Source: Amblyomma americanum
Lineage: Eukaryota > Arthropoda > Arachnida > Ixodida > Ixodidae
Assembly: GCF_052857255.1 (NCBI RefSeq)
Contig: NC_135497.1
Span: 548,991,531 to 549,055,530 of the forward strand
Length of the DNA stretch: 64,000 nt
Reading direction: 5' to 3'
The translations under genes and the position numbers were made by a program. Positions 34,518 to 46,110 of this stretch are shown piece by piece. A model generated the notes under the pieces. That model was not told where the DNA came from. It did no database searches and worked only from the letters and a program-made list of their open reading frames with translations. How positions within the stretch are numbered: position 1 is the stretch's first letter; every line of letters starts with the position of its first letter.

Positions 34518-34675
34518 CCTGATGAACCAGCTAGCAGTAAAGATGGCGACATTATTTCAAAAGCTCGAAACTACACTTCCGAGGAATGAAAAAGAGATAA
34601 GGCGGCTCCAAAAAGAAAATGATTAGCTTCAGCTCAGAAACCGTCACCTGACTGATGCACTGCTTGACAAAATAG
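34518..34675 (+). pseudogene. BEN-domain gene, coiled-coil exon with in-frame TAG
   Basis: A CTTTTTAG-type acceptor and a G|GTAAGC donor bound 158 bp. The frame gives LMNQLAVKMATLFQKLETTL, PRNEKEIRRLQKEND, then TAG (34624-34626), then LQLRNRHLTDALLDKI. Both sides of the stop share a heptad pattern of Leu/Ile, as expected of a coiled coil of the type that precedes BEN domains. A single CAG-to-TAG change would explain the stop. Outgoing phase 1 fits the exon at 38140. The incoming phase (2) needs an exon not found. The stop makes the copy a pseudogene unless it is an assembly error, a strain variant, or is read through. Confidence 0.65.
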
Positions 34676-34699
34676 GTAAGCACAGTGTTATTGGTTCAT

Positions 34700-35737
34700 A
34701 TAAAAGGCAATATTTTGTATTGAGGCTTTAAGTGCTCCAGGAAGCTGTTATATATCTTTTGCGATGTGCCTATCAGACATGTACTCATATCAGTGTATTG
34801 AAGTAGATCATGAGAACAGCATCTAACCTGCTTTCTTTTTTTTTTCAGTGTTGCCTGAGTGTTTTGTGCAAGCACCCCACTTACAACTAGTACTTTAATC
34901 TGTAGCAATAACTGAGTAATGTTCGTAAAGCAGAAGCTGTTGTCTCCGGCAAACTGGCTATTAAGCAGGGTTTCTAAATGCTTTTGATGTTAGTGTGTGA
35001 CAGCACAAATTTCGTTAAAAGGGTGGAGACATAAGAGTTTTAGCGCGGAGCTATTTGGCGCCCGTTCGTGCGTATCGCAACGTCGCTGTTGTCCCTCGTA
35101 AGCAGCTCTGCAGCCAGGGCAGCGCAAGCTCCTGGCGCCATTTCTCCCGCACACCCAAGCCGAAACACATAGCCGCCGCCGTTCGCCACTGCGTATACCC
35201 CCCGCCATTTTCCTCCATGGTGGCGACCACGCGAGAGCGCGCGGTGTTCTCCGGTTGCCGAAGCGCCTCACTTGACTTTCTAGCAGCGTCAGCGGCATCA
35301 GTCAGTCGCTGCTGTCTCTTCGCCACACAACGATCCTATGCGCCCACGCGCTGTCTCCCGCGACCTCTCGATAACCTAACTGCTCTCTTCGTTGCTTCTC
35401 CAATGCCACCCCTGGGCGGCGGGGCATTCCTCTGTACTTTGCCGTGCGGAAACCTGGATGGATCCCGAAGAGCCTCTCGAAATCAGATTACCGGTACTGC
35501 TGTGGCGCTCGCAGAGACCACGACAGAGCGATGGGAGTCGCTTTCTACTTGCATCCGGGTCTCTCTGCAATACCGATCGAAATGTTCGGCACTGTCCAAG
35601 GAAGTCGGTGAACTTTGCGCCGCAAAGATGGCCAACAGCTGACTGGTAGTGGCTGACTACTTCTCCCCTACCGCGCTCACCAAGGACGTCGTGCACTTCC
35701 TGCGACTCACAATAACCGTAAATCGATCCACAGCAAT
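34700..35737. other. intron of the BEN gene, no feature recognised
   Basis: Positions 35040-35650 are more GC-rich and open on both strands; no domain is recognised there. It may belong to the 5' part of the retroelement whose endonuclease remnant follows. Confidence 0.4.
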
Positions 35738-35960
35738 GTTAGTAGGGGGGACTCTAATGTAGACATAAGGGCAAACACGAATTTCTTACCACTTATGCGA
35801 GAAAACAACCCATTCCTCTCGCTCATAGCGCCTCCCACGGCTGTGACAACCTCGCGAAATACTTGCATAGGCCTAGTGTTTGAGAACCGGGCTTTGGTGC
35901 AACAAGTCTAGCATATATCCATCTATTTCTCCGACCACAAAGCTTCCTTCATGACATTCG
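35738..35960 (+). mobile_element. endonuclease/exonuclease/phosphatase-type remnant
   Basis: One frame reads GGDSNVDIRANTNFLPLMRE, then a TTSRNTCIGLVFENRALVQQ block, a stop, and ISIYFSDHKASFMTF. A GDxN-V-D motif, a T-x-x-CI-x-LVF strand and the terminal SDH triad are the layout of EEP endonucleases carried by retroelements and some Helitrons. Short, stop-bearing and without an RT or helicase next to it, it is a relic. Confidence 0.5.
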
Positions 35961-38139
35961 AAAACTGTCAGTGGAGTGTTTCTTGTAAATTGCCTGTAAT
36001 TGTACACACAAGTCTTGCTCGATTTTTTTGCCTCAATCTATCGAAAAAATGAAACAGCTGATGAGCTGCGCTGAAAATTTGCATTGAGAAGTGACGTAAT
36101 CGTCGGCAATTTTTTGGTTCCTGCTTTCTTTATTTCAAAAGTAAAATATTGCTCCAATGTCTATAATGCATGCTACAGGATTCATGTATATGCATTAGGT
36201 GATTTATAACTGCTTTATGTAAGATATCAAGAGGACTTTGAATTTTAATTTCTGAGCTTTGGGTTGTGCTATAACGTCAGAGTCATGGAAGAGCAGCAAC
36301 CCTGATCACATAGGCCCTAAAGGTATGTGTAGTCTGCCGTCACACGCGTATTATGCATACCAGCGCCTCTCAGAATGCCAGCAGACTAAGCCAGTAAGCA
36401 GATATGATCAGAAAAACTATGCATGCGAGCGACAGCGCCGCGTTCTTGGAGTATAGGGACCAAATGTTGGTAGCATGTTCTATGCAGTGACACATTACTA
36501 TGCTTTATTCACCACATAGAATTTACCTGTGTTCGCTAAACAGTTTATAATTCAGTTTATTCCCCTCATGCTGTACCTCTCAACACATGTTCTTTTTTTT
36601 GAAACTGCAGAAATAGCTCGCGCAGGTCATAAGATAGGTGGGGAAGTGATAGGGGAGTTTGTAATGCTTACTCCGATGAGTGCAGGTAGGTTTTCGTTTT
36701 ATAGCTATCCTAAACTACTGCATCATTGTGCTATCGTGACATTTACGGAAGTTCTGAGAAATTTAGCTCTGTCAGGGCCAGCAAATGGTTCAGAAGAGCT
36801 GCTAGTTCCTGTGATGAAGTTCACAAGGCCAGAAGGAATGGTGGCACAAGCTGGAACAGGTGTATCCTAAGGGTGGCTTTTGTTGCCAGCATCCGATCTC
36901 TAACAGAGCAATTGCTTCAGTTCCCCGAAGGCAAAATACCTGCTAGATTTTTTGACAGATTTGCTTGCTGTTGGCATTCGTTGCAATTTTAGTGTGTACA
37001 GTATTTATTTTCGTTAACTTCAAACATTGTGCCATGCCACATGCATGCATAAAAACTAGGCATGTTTATTCATCATTTTATAGTTCACTGCTTCTCATAC
37101 TATTCTAATTCAGGGTTACTTTTCCTCACCGAAGTGCTGTTGAAGCCTAGATTGCAAAAACATTGGTGTTCAGTCTTCCAATTTGTTCCCAACATCATTT
37201 TGTCATATATGCATGCAGTTCTTCAATTGCTTTAGTGAACTCTTTTTGGCCTAAAATACTACATGTCCCACTAGTTACATGCCATGTTGAGGTCGCAAAT
37301 CCCCAATTGCAACTACTCTCATTGCCACCAATTTGGGTAAAAACAAATTAGTTTTAGCTATGCATCATGTCTATGTGCTGTATCCACCTGCATCTCAGTT
37401 GTTCAAGGCCTTTAGGTAAACAAAGACTCTTTCGGGGATCAAACATAGCTTAATGTTGCCAAACAAGCTGGCTCCTAGTAGTCCTGTTCAAATTTAGGAC
37501 TGCTTCTCTCACATAAGAGGCATGCCCTTGAATTGCACTATGTGGTTAGCAGGGTCGATTAAAATTGAAACCTGTGATTCATTATGCTGCTGCACTGCAG
37601 CAGCTTTTGATCGTTTTACGGGTGTACTAAAATTTTCTGCAACAGGTTAGTGGTCAGAAAGTGACAGTGGGACCTGCAGCCTTTCAATGCCTCTACTATT
37701 TACAACCAGCGTACTGAGTACTCAAAACGGAACATTTCAAACTTTATTGCCTGCATATGCACCAGTAAAACACATTGAAAAATTATGGGAATAGTAAAGG
37801 AAAACAGAAGACAAATTTCATTTCTTTAGCGTGGATGTGTGCAGCACTCATGCAACCCTAGTGAATATGGTAAGAAAAGTAAGAATTTATTTTCAGCATG
37901 TACCGTCAACATTGTCAAAATTTTTGCAGTTATTTATAGTCATGTAAGAAACAGTGCACAATTGATAATTTTTTTTGAAAATTCCTTAAGCAGTATTTAT
38001 ATAAATGAATCCCTCTTGAATGGAGCCAAGCCACCCCGGCTTGCTAGGAGGATTGCCCATTTGACTGAGTTCTTTGTAAAAGTTAAAAATGATCAGTTTA
38101 TCAATTGCCTTGTTCACCATTTGGTTTTCTTAATCGCAG
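35961..38139. other. intron of the BEN gene
   Basis: AT-rich. A 50-bp segment at 36611-36660 (acceptor ACTGCAG, frame EIARAGHKIGGEVIGEF, donor GTAATG) would join in phase to the coiled-coil exon, but would put the next exon out of frame; it may be a cryptic or alternative exon. Confidence 0.4.
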
Positions 38140-38196
38140 AAAGTGCAGCTATCCCAGCGATGGATGCTGATGGAGTAGTACTTGAAGATTCTGTTG
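38140..38196 (+). CDS. BEN-domain gene, short internal exon
   Basis: TTAATCGCAG acceptor, 57 bp, donor G|GTGAGT. Incoming phase 1 from 34675 and outgoing phase 1 to 43559 both match. It encodes an acidic linker (ESAAIPAMDADGVVLEDSV). Small size is offset by perfect phase agreement on both sides. Confidence 0.65.
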
Positions 38197-40044
38197 GTGA
38201 GTTTTACTGTGTTTTTTAGTCATGCTCCAAGGTGAACTTTTGCTAATTTTTGCCTGTATTTGCATGTATACTGCAATGTCATCACTTAAAACATCATGAA
38301 GGGCATTCTAAAGCAACACCATATCACCATATTTTGTCAATAGACTGTTTATGCCAATTCGAACATCTGGTGAAAACATTTTTATGTGAGGAATTGGTGG
38401 CACCACCAATTAACATTCGAATTAAATTGCTATGTTTTACATAGACTAATGGGGTATGGCCATACCAAGTCATAGTGTCAATTTACCAAAAATTCAAGTT
38501 AATGAGGTTTAAATAATGAGATTTCACTGTGGTTGTCCTCAGTGTCTCTTGAACCTGAGCCTGGGCCTGGTTTTTTGAAGTATTCGTTGCAACTTGCAGC
38601 AGCTCAGATTTTCGCGCCTTTCAGTGAAGCCTTGCAGAAATCTTTCACAACAAGAGCAGATTTTCTTACATTGCTGTAAAAAGGCAGTTTTTTAATGGTC
38701 GTTTTAGTTGCCAAATCTTGATAACTGTTCATTCCATTTATTTAGTGCAAAGCATCAAAGCAGGTGATCATGTCCTCTACCCTCCCATTCCCCTTTAAGA
38801 AGTCGCACAACTTAAATCGCAGGTGTTTTACTTCACTGCACTGGAATGCAAGTGGGGTGGAATTTCTTTGTTGCTGTAATATGCTTAAGTTTGCTGTAAA
38901 TGTTTTGAGCATTGTCGCATGTATAAAGGGACTCATTAAAAAATGAATAGCACTAGAATTTAAATTGGCTGACCTCAAAACTATGTGTGTGCTGGCCGAG
39001 TAATTTCACTTGAAAAAAGCATAGCGCTTAGACCAGGCTAGGCTCTAGTCCACATTTTAATTTACTTTTCAAAATCAATGCTCTCACTTAATAGTTGCAT
39101 TTGCCTTTTAGTTTCACCGACATTCGTTACTGAGTACAGCATTACATTCACAATGCGTGGCCAACATTCCGTGGCTAGGCTGGAATTAGTTGCATTGTGT
39201 ATTTCAGTGTACAAGCTCACTGCATTAAAACCTCACTTTTTAGAACTTCAAGAGAATGGAAAAACATCCAAATTATCTGCAGGTCAAATTATCACAAGGC
39301 TGTCCCCCAAAAGCTTCCAGGAACAGCCTGCTTGATAGGGAATTTATTTAATATAGATCTATTCCTTGTTAGTTTGCTTTTATTTGAAGAAATGCGAATA
39401 AATTTTGTATCAGGATATTAGTATGGTTAGCTGGAAGCAGAGCGTCTCCAAGTTTTCACAGTCAGTGGTGTCATACGTGAAAAAGCCTCCACAGCACAGT
39501 GAATAACGCGAGACCAGTTCAGTTATGATGTACACATGCTGGCACCTGAGCAACAGCACGACGCTCTCAAAGAAGCAAACAAAGACCAGCGACGACTAAA
39601 TTTGCACTTTCCAAACTGCTGCCTTGTGCATGTGCACAATTCGACATCTGCCTTCTCCTGGCTTCACTGTTTGAGGACGAACTGTGCTTGCATGGTTCAT
39701 GCACAGTTCTTGCAGCGACAGGCTCAAGCGATGGGGTGTGTATATCTGCCAATTTGCATATGTAGTTGATATCTTGTGGAGGTTGATCATGCCTGTGTCA
39801 CCCACGTGCACTTGATTTCAACCAGTTTTCTGGGGAACAGACGAGTTTACATGCTCTTCCTAGAGAGTGCCGTAAGTGGAAAAAGCTAATCTGCATACGA
39901 AAAAATGTGCAGCTGGGCTTGGGTAGCTCAGCTGGCCAGTGCCTGAAACAAGCCTCTGGCGCGGAGCCTAACATGGATATTGGCCAGGACCACGCTAGAT
40001 TTCTGCATTTAGCGGGGGTGAAATTATTGAAGTTTTACTGTAGT
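38197..40044. other. intron of the BEN gene
   Basis: AT-rich intron sequence upstream of the RTE insertion. No exon or known element is recognised. Confidence 0.5.
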
Positions 40045-40236
40045 ACTTGCATGTTGCATGTACTTGTGTAGTACTTACATCGCTGCAGCGATGGCGTAGA
40101 GGTAGAACGTCCGCCTCGCGTGCAAGAGGACCGGGCCTCAAATCCTGGTGCCGCGCAATTCTCCACCGGATTTCAAAAAACAAATCCGCGTGTCGATGGA
40201 ATTGCATAACCAGGCCTGGAGTGCGGCCTGATCTCG

Positions 40237-41730
40237 GTGACCAGAACTGACAACGCACCCTCTCATCAGAGCAGGATTTGGCCACCCTGGTGTAGTACTT
40301 GGCCACAACCTTCCATGATCAAACCAATCAACCCTCGGCCCTCAGTCCCCAGCGGCTGCGGAGCAACTGACCACGGCGGCGGTCAGACCTGTGACGCAGC
40401 GGAGGGTGCTAAGAATCTCTGGCTCCGGACAGGCCGTCATTGGAATCTGAACCTGGCAACGTTTAACGCTAGAACTGTATCTAGTGAGGCTAGCCTAGCA
40501 GTGCTGTTCGAGGAACTAGCGGGAACTAAATGGGATGTGATAGGGCTTAGCGAAGTTAGGAGGACAGGTGAGGCGTATACAGTACTAAAGGATGGACACA
40601 TACTGTGCTATCGCGGATTAGAGGATAGACGAGAACAAGGTGTGGGATTCCTCATTAATAAGGATATAGCTGTCAATGTAGAGAAGCTCTATTGTATTGA
40701 CGAGAGGGTAGCAGCTATAGTAATTAGGCTGAATAGGAGGTACAAGCTGAAAATAGTGCAGGCCTACGCACCCACATCCAGCCATGATGACCAGACCGTT
40801 GAAATTTTCTATGAGGACGTAGAATCGGCAATGAATAAAGTAAAATCGCAGTACACTGTACTGATGGGCGACTTCAATTCGAAGGTGGGCAAGAAGCAGG
40901 CTGACGACCACGCGGTAGGGGACTATGGGATAGGCTCTAGAAATAGCAGGGGAGAGTTATTAGTCGAATTCGCGGATAGAAATAATTTACGGATCATGAA
41001 TACCTTCTTCCGCAAACGAGAAAACAGGAAGCGGACCTGTAAGAGCCCCAATGGTGAAACTAAAAATGAAATTGACTTCACACTATGCGCTAAACCTGGC
41101 ATCATTCAGGATGTGGCCGTCCACGGAAAGGTGCGTTGTAGCGACCACAGAATGGTAAGGCCTAGAATTAGCTTAGACTTGAAGAGGGAACGGAAAAAAC
41201 TAGTGAAGAAGAAGACCATTAACGAGTTAGCCGTAAGAAGGAAAGCACATGAGTGTAGGATAGCGCTGCAAAACAGATATTCGACTTTAACTGAGGAAGA
41301 CGATCTTGATGTTCATTCAATGCACGATAGTCTGACATCAATAATTACGGAGTGTGCAGTAGAAGTAGGCGGTAGGACAGTTCTAAAGGATACCGGGAAG
41401 CTATCTCAGGTGACGAAAGATCTGATTAAGAAGCGCCAAACCATGAGGGCGTCTAACCCTACCGATAGAATAGAACTAACAGAGCTATCAAAGTTAATAA
41501 ATAAGCGCAAGGTAGCCGACATAACGAAGTTTAATATGGAGAGAATCGAGCATGCTCTAAAGAACGGAGGTAGCCTAAAAGCAGTGAAGAGGAAACTTGG
41601 CATAGGTAAAAACCAGATGTATGCATTAAGAGACAAGCAGGGCAATGTCATTAGCAATATGGATAAGATAGTTAACGTAGCCGAACAGTTCTACCAGACC
41701 TGTACAGTAGCCAAAGTTATCAGAGCGTAA
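40237..41730 (+). pseudogene. RTE ORF, APE endonuclease and linker
   Basis: An open frame of 497 codons. The endonuclease shows NLATFNARTVS (near residue 75), DVIGLSEVRR with the catalytic Glu, VQAYAPTSSHDD, MGDFNSKVG with the catalytic Asp-Asn pair, EIDFTLC and SDHRMV with the terminal Asp-His. These are the hallmarks of APE-type endonucleases of RTE/BovB elements, which nick the target DNA. A basic, helical linker follows. The frame is lost at about 41697 by a 1-bp change; the RT continues in the next frame from about 41700. Confidence 0.9.
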
Positions 41731-43228
41731 ATGAGAAAGACAGCAGTGCACAGCAATGCGTCATCCCGCTCGTAACGAAAGATGAAGTAAAGAAAGCCTT
41801 AGAAGCAATGAAAAGGGGAAAAGCAGCTGGGGAGGATCAGGTAACAGATGATCTGTTGAAGGATGGAGAGGACATCGTGCTAGAAAAACTAGCCACCCTG
41901 TGTACGCAATGCCTTCTGACCTCGACTGTACCAGAAGCTTGGAAGAATGCAAACATTATCTTAATTCATAAGAAGGGAAACGCCAAGGACTTGAAAAATT
42001 ACAGGCCGATCAGTTTACTATCCGTTGCCTACAAAGCATTTACTAAGGTAATCGCTAATAGAGTCAGGGCAACGTTGGACTTTAATCAACCAAATCATCC
42101 GGCAGGCTTTCGTAAAGGATATTCCACAATAGACCATATTCACACTATCAATCAGGTGATAGAGAAATGCGCAGAATATAACCGACCTCTTTATGTAGCT
42201 TTCAACTCAGTGGAAACCTCAGCAGTCATACAGGCATTGCGTAATCGGGGGGTAGAAGAGCCTTATGTCAAAATACTGGAAGATATATATAGCAACTGCA
42301 CAGCTACTATAGTCCTCCATAAAGTCAGCAATAAAATTCCAATAAGGAAGGGCGTCAGGCAAGGAGACACGATCTCGCCAATGCTGTTCACCGCATGTTT
42401 ACAATAGGTATTTCGAGGCCTGAATTGGGAACGGTTGGGAATAAAAATAAATGGAGAGTGCGTAAATAATCTGAGATTTGCTGATGACATTGCCTTGCTG
42501 AGTCACTCAGGAGGTGAACTGCAAATCATGATCAATGAGTTAGACAGGCAGAGCAGATCGATGGGTCTTAAAATTAACATGCAGAAAACCAAGGTAATGA
42601 TCAACAGCCTAGCAAGGGAACAACAGTTCACAATTGGCAGCGAGAGCATAGAAGTTGTGACAGAATACGTCTACTTAGGGCAGGTAGTGACAGCTGATCC
42701 GGATCATGAGAGGGAGGTAACTAGCATGATAAGAATGGGGTGGAGCGCATATGGCAAATTCTCGCAGATCATGAGTGGCAATTTACCAATTTCCCTAAAG
42801 AGGAAAGTGTACAACAGCTTAATCTTACCGGTACTCACCTACAGGGCAGAAACGTGGAGGCTAACGAAAAGAGTTCAGCTTAAGTTAAGGACAACGCAGC
42901 GAGCCATGGAAAGAAAAATGATAGGTGCAACGTTAAGAGACCTAAAGCGGGCAGAGTGGGTGAGGGAACAAACACGGGTTAATGACATCCTAGTCGAAAT
43001 CATGAGAAAGAAATAAGCAGGGCATGTAATGCGAAGGCATGATAACCGCTGGTCCTTAAGAGTAACAGAGTGGATTCCAAGAGAAAGTAAGCGCAGCAGG
43101 GGGCGGCAGAGGGTTAGGTGGGCGGATGAGATTAAGAAGTTTGCAGGCAAAGGGTGGATGCAGCTGGCAAAGGATAGGGTTAATTGGAGAGACATGGGAG
43201 AGGCCTTTGCCCAGCAGTGGGTGTAGTA
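41700..43228 (+). pseudogene. RTE ORF, reverse transcriptase, broken
   Basis: The frame continues the upstream ORF after a shift. Visible blocks: ALEAMKRGKAAGEDQ, NYRPISLLSVAYK, AGFRKGYSTIDH, GVRQGDTISPMLF and motif C RFADDIALLSH (near 42475). Palm motif A is missing: PLYVAF is followed directly by NSVETSAV, so roughly eight residues including the first catalytic Asp are deleted. In-frame stops lie at 42405-42407 and 43014-43016; the C-terminus resumes after each (ending MGEAFAQQWV). The enzyme cannot be active. Confidence 0.9.
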
Positions 43229-43558
43229 ACGCTGATGATGATGATGATGATGATGACTTGCATGTTATGGATTTTGTGTGAACCAACATTTCCTTTCTTG
43301 GCTATTACTACCCAGTCAGTGACAGAATGTGTTACATTGTGCTTTGTGTTCATACTTGCTTATGCTTCTCGGACCATTCTATTTTCTTGCATTATTAAGG
43401 AAGTATTACAATTTCCCAAATGGAGAAGTTGCATGACTGAGTGTCACATATTCAATACGGGCTTTCTGTGCAACCCTTGCTGAGACAAAATTTAATGTAA
43501 TCTTTGTGTTCATGTAGTGTTTAGAAGCGTGAATACTGTGTGAAGTCATGTTCTTCAG

Positions 43559-43659
43559 GTCGAATTATTTCAGAGGAACATGTAGATAGTGTGCCGCAGA
43601 GCCCTGGCGGCGTTTCATCTGGGCCATCATCAAGCTATTTCCAGGCAGCCCATGCACAG
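43559..43659 (+). CDS. BEN-domain gene, linker exon
   Basis: Acceptor GTTCTTCAG, donor CAG|GTGATC, 101 bp. In phase 1 it reads RIISEEHVDSVPQSPGGVSS, GPSSSYFQAAHAQ, a Ser/Pro/Gly-rich linker, and leaves in phase 0 to join the exon at 44304. It starts about 290 bp after the RTE insertion. Confidence 0.7.
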
Positions 43660-44303
43660 GTGATCCTGAATAGCAGTTGGTACTATATCTGTTATACATA
43701 AGAGAATAGTAATGCGTTGTATTTTCAATTAACGGATGCATATTTATTGCTTCTCGTGCATGTATATTTATAGTGCCATGTAAAAAACGTGTAAGAGCAG
43801 CATTTTATTTTTTATATCCTGCATAAATTTTAAAGGTGTGGCCCATGCGCAATTAAAAAACGCAAAACTCTATTTCTTCCTTAACTATGTAGACTAAAAC
43901 GGGATGCGGCTCATACACGGGAGCGTCACCTACATGAGATTATAAGGTATTGCTTTGTAGCTATGCATTTCAATTTCGAAACCACAGAAGTGCGAGTGAC
44001 CTGCAAAAAATCATGTTGCTCATCATCAAAGGAAATGATTATTTAAAGTAGTTCGGCGGCCTTAAGTTTGATGAACATAATAATGCACATGGATGTGCCT
44101 ACCAAAGTTGATTAACACACATTATGATGCAGTTCTATTTGCCATTAGTAAAATGATTTTTCCAGCAAAGTTTGCTGAGCTTGGGACAGAAGAGACACTT
44201 CCTGCCATAATGTGTATACCATGTTTTTTCCTCAAACTTGAGTTTGAGGTGCTGTTTGAGAAAAAATTGGAAGCAAGAATGTTTTGTTGCACACGTTGTG
44301 CAG

Positions 44304-44511
44304 GCCATGCCCAGCTTCGAAATTCCTGCCGACAAGTGGGCATGGATGATGAGGAACACTTCAGACAGCAAGTGCTGCTTGGAAAAAACTAGGCATCTCT
44401 GGTCCGTCGAGGAGGCAGCCCCACGAAGCCTTACTGGGCAATCCTGCTGGACAATGATGGGGGCTAGCTCCAAAGTGCCAGCTACGCCCGAAAAAGTGAA
44501 GGCATTGACAG
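44304..44511 (+). CDS. BEN-domain gene, exon with the main part of the BEN domain
   Basis: Acceptor TTGTGCAG, donor ACAG|GTAAGC, 208 bp, incoming phase 0, outgoing phase 1. The protein (FEIPADKWAWMMRNTSDSKC, ... TRHLWSVEEAAPRSLTGQSC, ... VPATPEKVKALT) has the BEN signature: an I-P-x-x-KW start, a K-x-x-x-x-LW helix, an R-SLTG turn, and a K-x-P-x-TP-x-KV-x-AL helix. BEN domains bind DNA or chromatin proteins and act mostly in transcriptional repression in the nucleus. This is the main basis for naming the gene. The specific family member (for example a BEND5- or BEND6-like form) cannot be told. Confidence 0.8.
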
Positions 44512-45102
44512 GTAAGCAAATGTTGCCTGGTTAATGCTGCTGGAAGACTGCATTAATATTTAAAAGTTGAACCTAGTGGGGCTTTCTGGTATAAAAATCA
44601 AAAGTATTATTATTTGCTTCCTTATTTTGTTCTCTTTTATTCAATTTTTAAACTTTTTGTGCCACCTCTCAGCTGCATAGTGTCAGCAGAGAAACTTTCC
44701 TTCAGCATCCACAGAAAACATACTTTTGAAGCAATGGAGGCCTTGAGTTCCAATTTTGGACAGCTTGACTAGATTTCATGCATATGGGCATGAAATATGC
44801 AGACTATCCACTGCTGCTTTTTGGACGAAGCATCACTACTAGGCTATTGACTTAATCATACCAATAAAGTAGCCTTGTTAGTGAACAAATGGGCTGCACT
44901 CTTCCTTGATGGTGCATGTTACGTTTCTTGATGCTCTGGGGTTTTATAAAACTGTAGGCTTGCTTGCTTCCTCTAAAAGGCACAACTTTTGGTATAGCAA
45001 CTGAATTCTGTACGTCTCATGGAAGCCTGCATCACAGTGAAAGACATGCCCTATTGGTAATCACAATTGTAGTGCAACAAAAGAGGAAATAACATTGAAA
45101 TA
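44512..45102. other. intron of the BEN gene
   Basis: No exon or element is recognised; AT-rich. Confidence 0.5.
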
Positions 45103-45375
45103 CATGGGTCACCAGATGGGAAACAAACCACTACCAGTCAGCAGTATTTGTTTTAATATAAAAGCACAGAAACTACAGTGCTGTAAAACCTTGTGAGTTC
45201 TCAGATTCAGATTATTTGGACAGCTGCAGGTGTGCCGCAATGCATGGGTCACCAAATCAAAAATAAACCAGTAGCAGCAGTATTTGTTTCTAATAGCAAA
45301 CCACAGATATGAAAGTGCTGTAAAACCTTGCAAGTTCTGCGATTCAGACAACTTGGAGTGCTGCTGGTGTCCTAC
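45103..45375. repeat. local tandem duplication, two units of about 135 bp
   Basis: The unit at 45103-45235 (from ATGGGTCACCAGAT through GTGCTGTAAAACCTTG to GACAGCTGCAGGTG) recurs at 45241-45375 with about one change in five. Old duplication; no coding content. Confidence 0.75.
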
Positions 45376-45484
45376 TCAATGCGCATAAAGTCTGTGGCAT
45401 AGGATGCTTGCCAATTCATACACCACGCGTAGGTCATGAATTAGTTGATCTGGATAGCTCCCAAAGAGGCAACAGAGTGTTCAC

Positions 45485-46110
45485 TAGGGTCATTCCGCAC
45501 CAAACGCCACAGATGTTTTCGCTTGACTATCTCAAATCTGTTAAAAATAATCCACTGAAGCTTGTCCTACTGTGCGTAATCAAAGCGTGAAATATTTTTG
45601 CCGAAAGAAATTTATTTTGTGATTTGAGTGCAGTTTGAATATTTAAAAAAGGTGATAAACCAGCCATTGCTCAATAATTCATAAAGATTTCAAATTTTTA
45701 GAAAAACTTCATGATTTTTTCATTGATATTTGCAGATTCAGGATTTCAATATAATTCTTTGTGCAGCTTTATAGGGCATAAATATTTTTAAAAAATCGGA
45801 AGGAAATATGAAAATGTACGCTGTGTGTAGTTTCTTATTAAATATCAACTTCCTCTCAAAAATTTAGAAATAGCCGTTTTCTTGCCTAGATGTCTAGTAC
45901 CTATTATCGCAGGTGATGAAGCTGCACACACCACAGTAAAAAAAAATTACTAAATTTGCAAGAAAAGAACGTTCCGAGTCGAAAACCGTAATTTCGCCCT
46001 GAGGTGGTCTAAGCAAACATACAAGAAATAGTGCGTTACGTGGAACGGTTTATTGTCTTTCATTTCTAAAATTTTTATAAAGGTAATTTTTGTTTAAAGC
46101 CAGAAAATAA
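45485..46110 (+). repeat. left terminal inverted repeat
   Basis: Pairs with 49550-50176 in reverse complement. The best-conserved stretches are the outer 20 bp, CAGCTTTATA, the TAGATGTCTAGTACCTAT block (about 45889-45906) and the CCTGAGGTGGTC block (about 45999-46010). Overall identity looks to be around 70 per cent by eye. Confidence 0.85.

Larger units (their letters stand above)
40056..43255 (+). mobile_element. full-length RTE non-LTR retrotransposon with target-site duplication
   Basis: The element is flanked by an 11-bp direct repeat, ACTTGCATGTT, at 40045-40055 and 43256-43266, and ends in a (GAT)n tail, the standard RTE 3' end. A tRNA-like segment with A- and B-box-like motifs lies at its 5' end (about 40085-40150). 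One ORF, now broken, encodes an APE endonuclease and an RT. It sits in the intron between the BEN exons at 38140 and 43559. The clear target duplication implies a fairly recent insertion; frameshift, stops and an internal deletion show that it is inactive. Confidence 0.92.

Noticed and set aside
36611..36660. Regular exon of the BEN gene
   Set aside because: It joins in phase to the exon at 34518 but shifts the next exon out of frame, whereas skipping it gives a continuous frame; kept only as a possible alternative exon.
39915..39990. tRNA-like segment starting GGGTAGCTCAGCTGGCCAGT
   Set aside because: It resembles an A box only. No B box at the right distance and no known SINE body follow, so I could not support a feature.
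40237..40330. Start of the RTE protein at the ATG at 40237
   Set aside because: The residues before about 40430 are non-conserved and overlap the tRNA-like 5' segment; the true start is likely further in, near the endonuclease.
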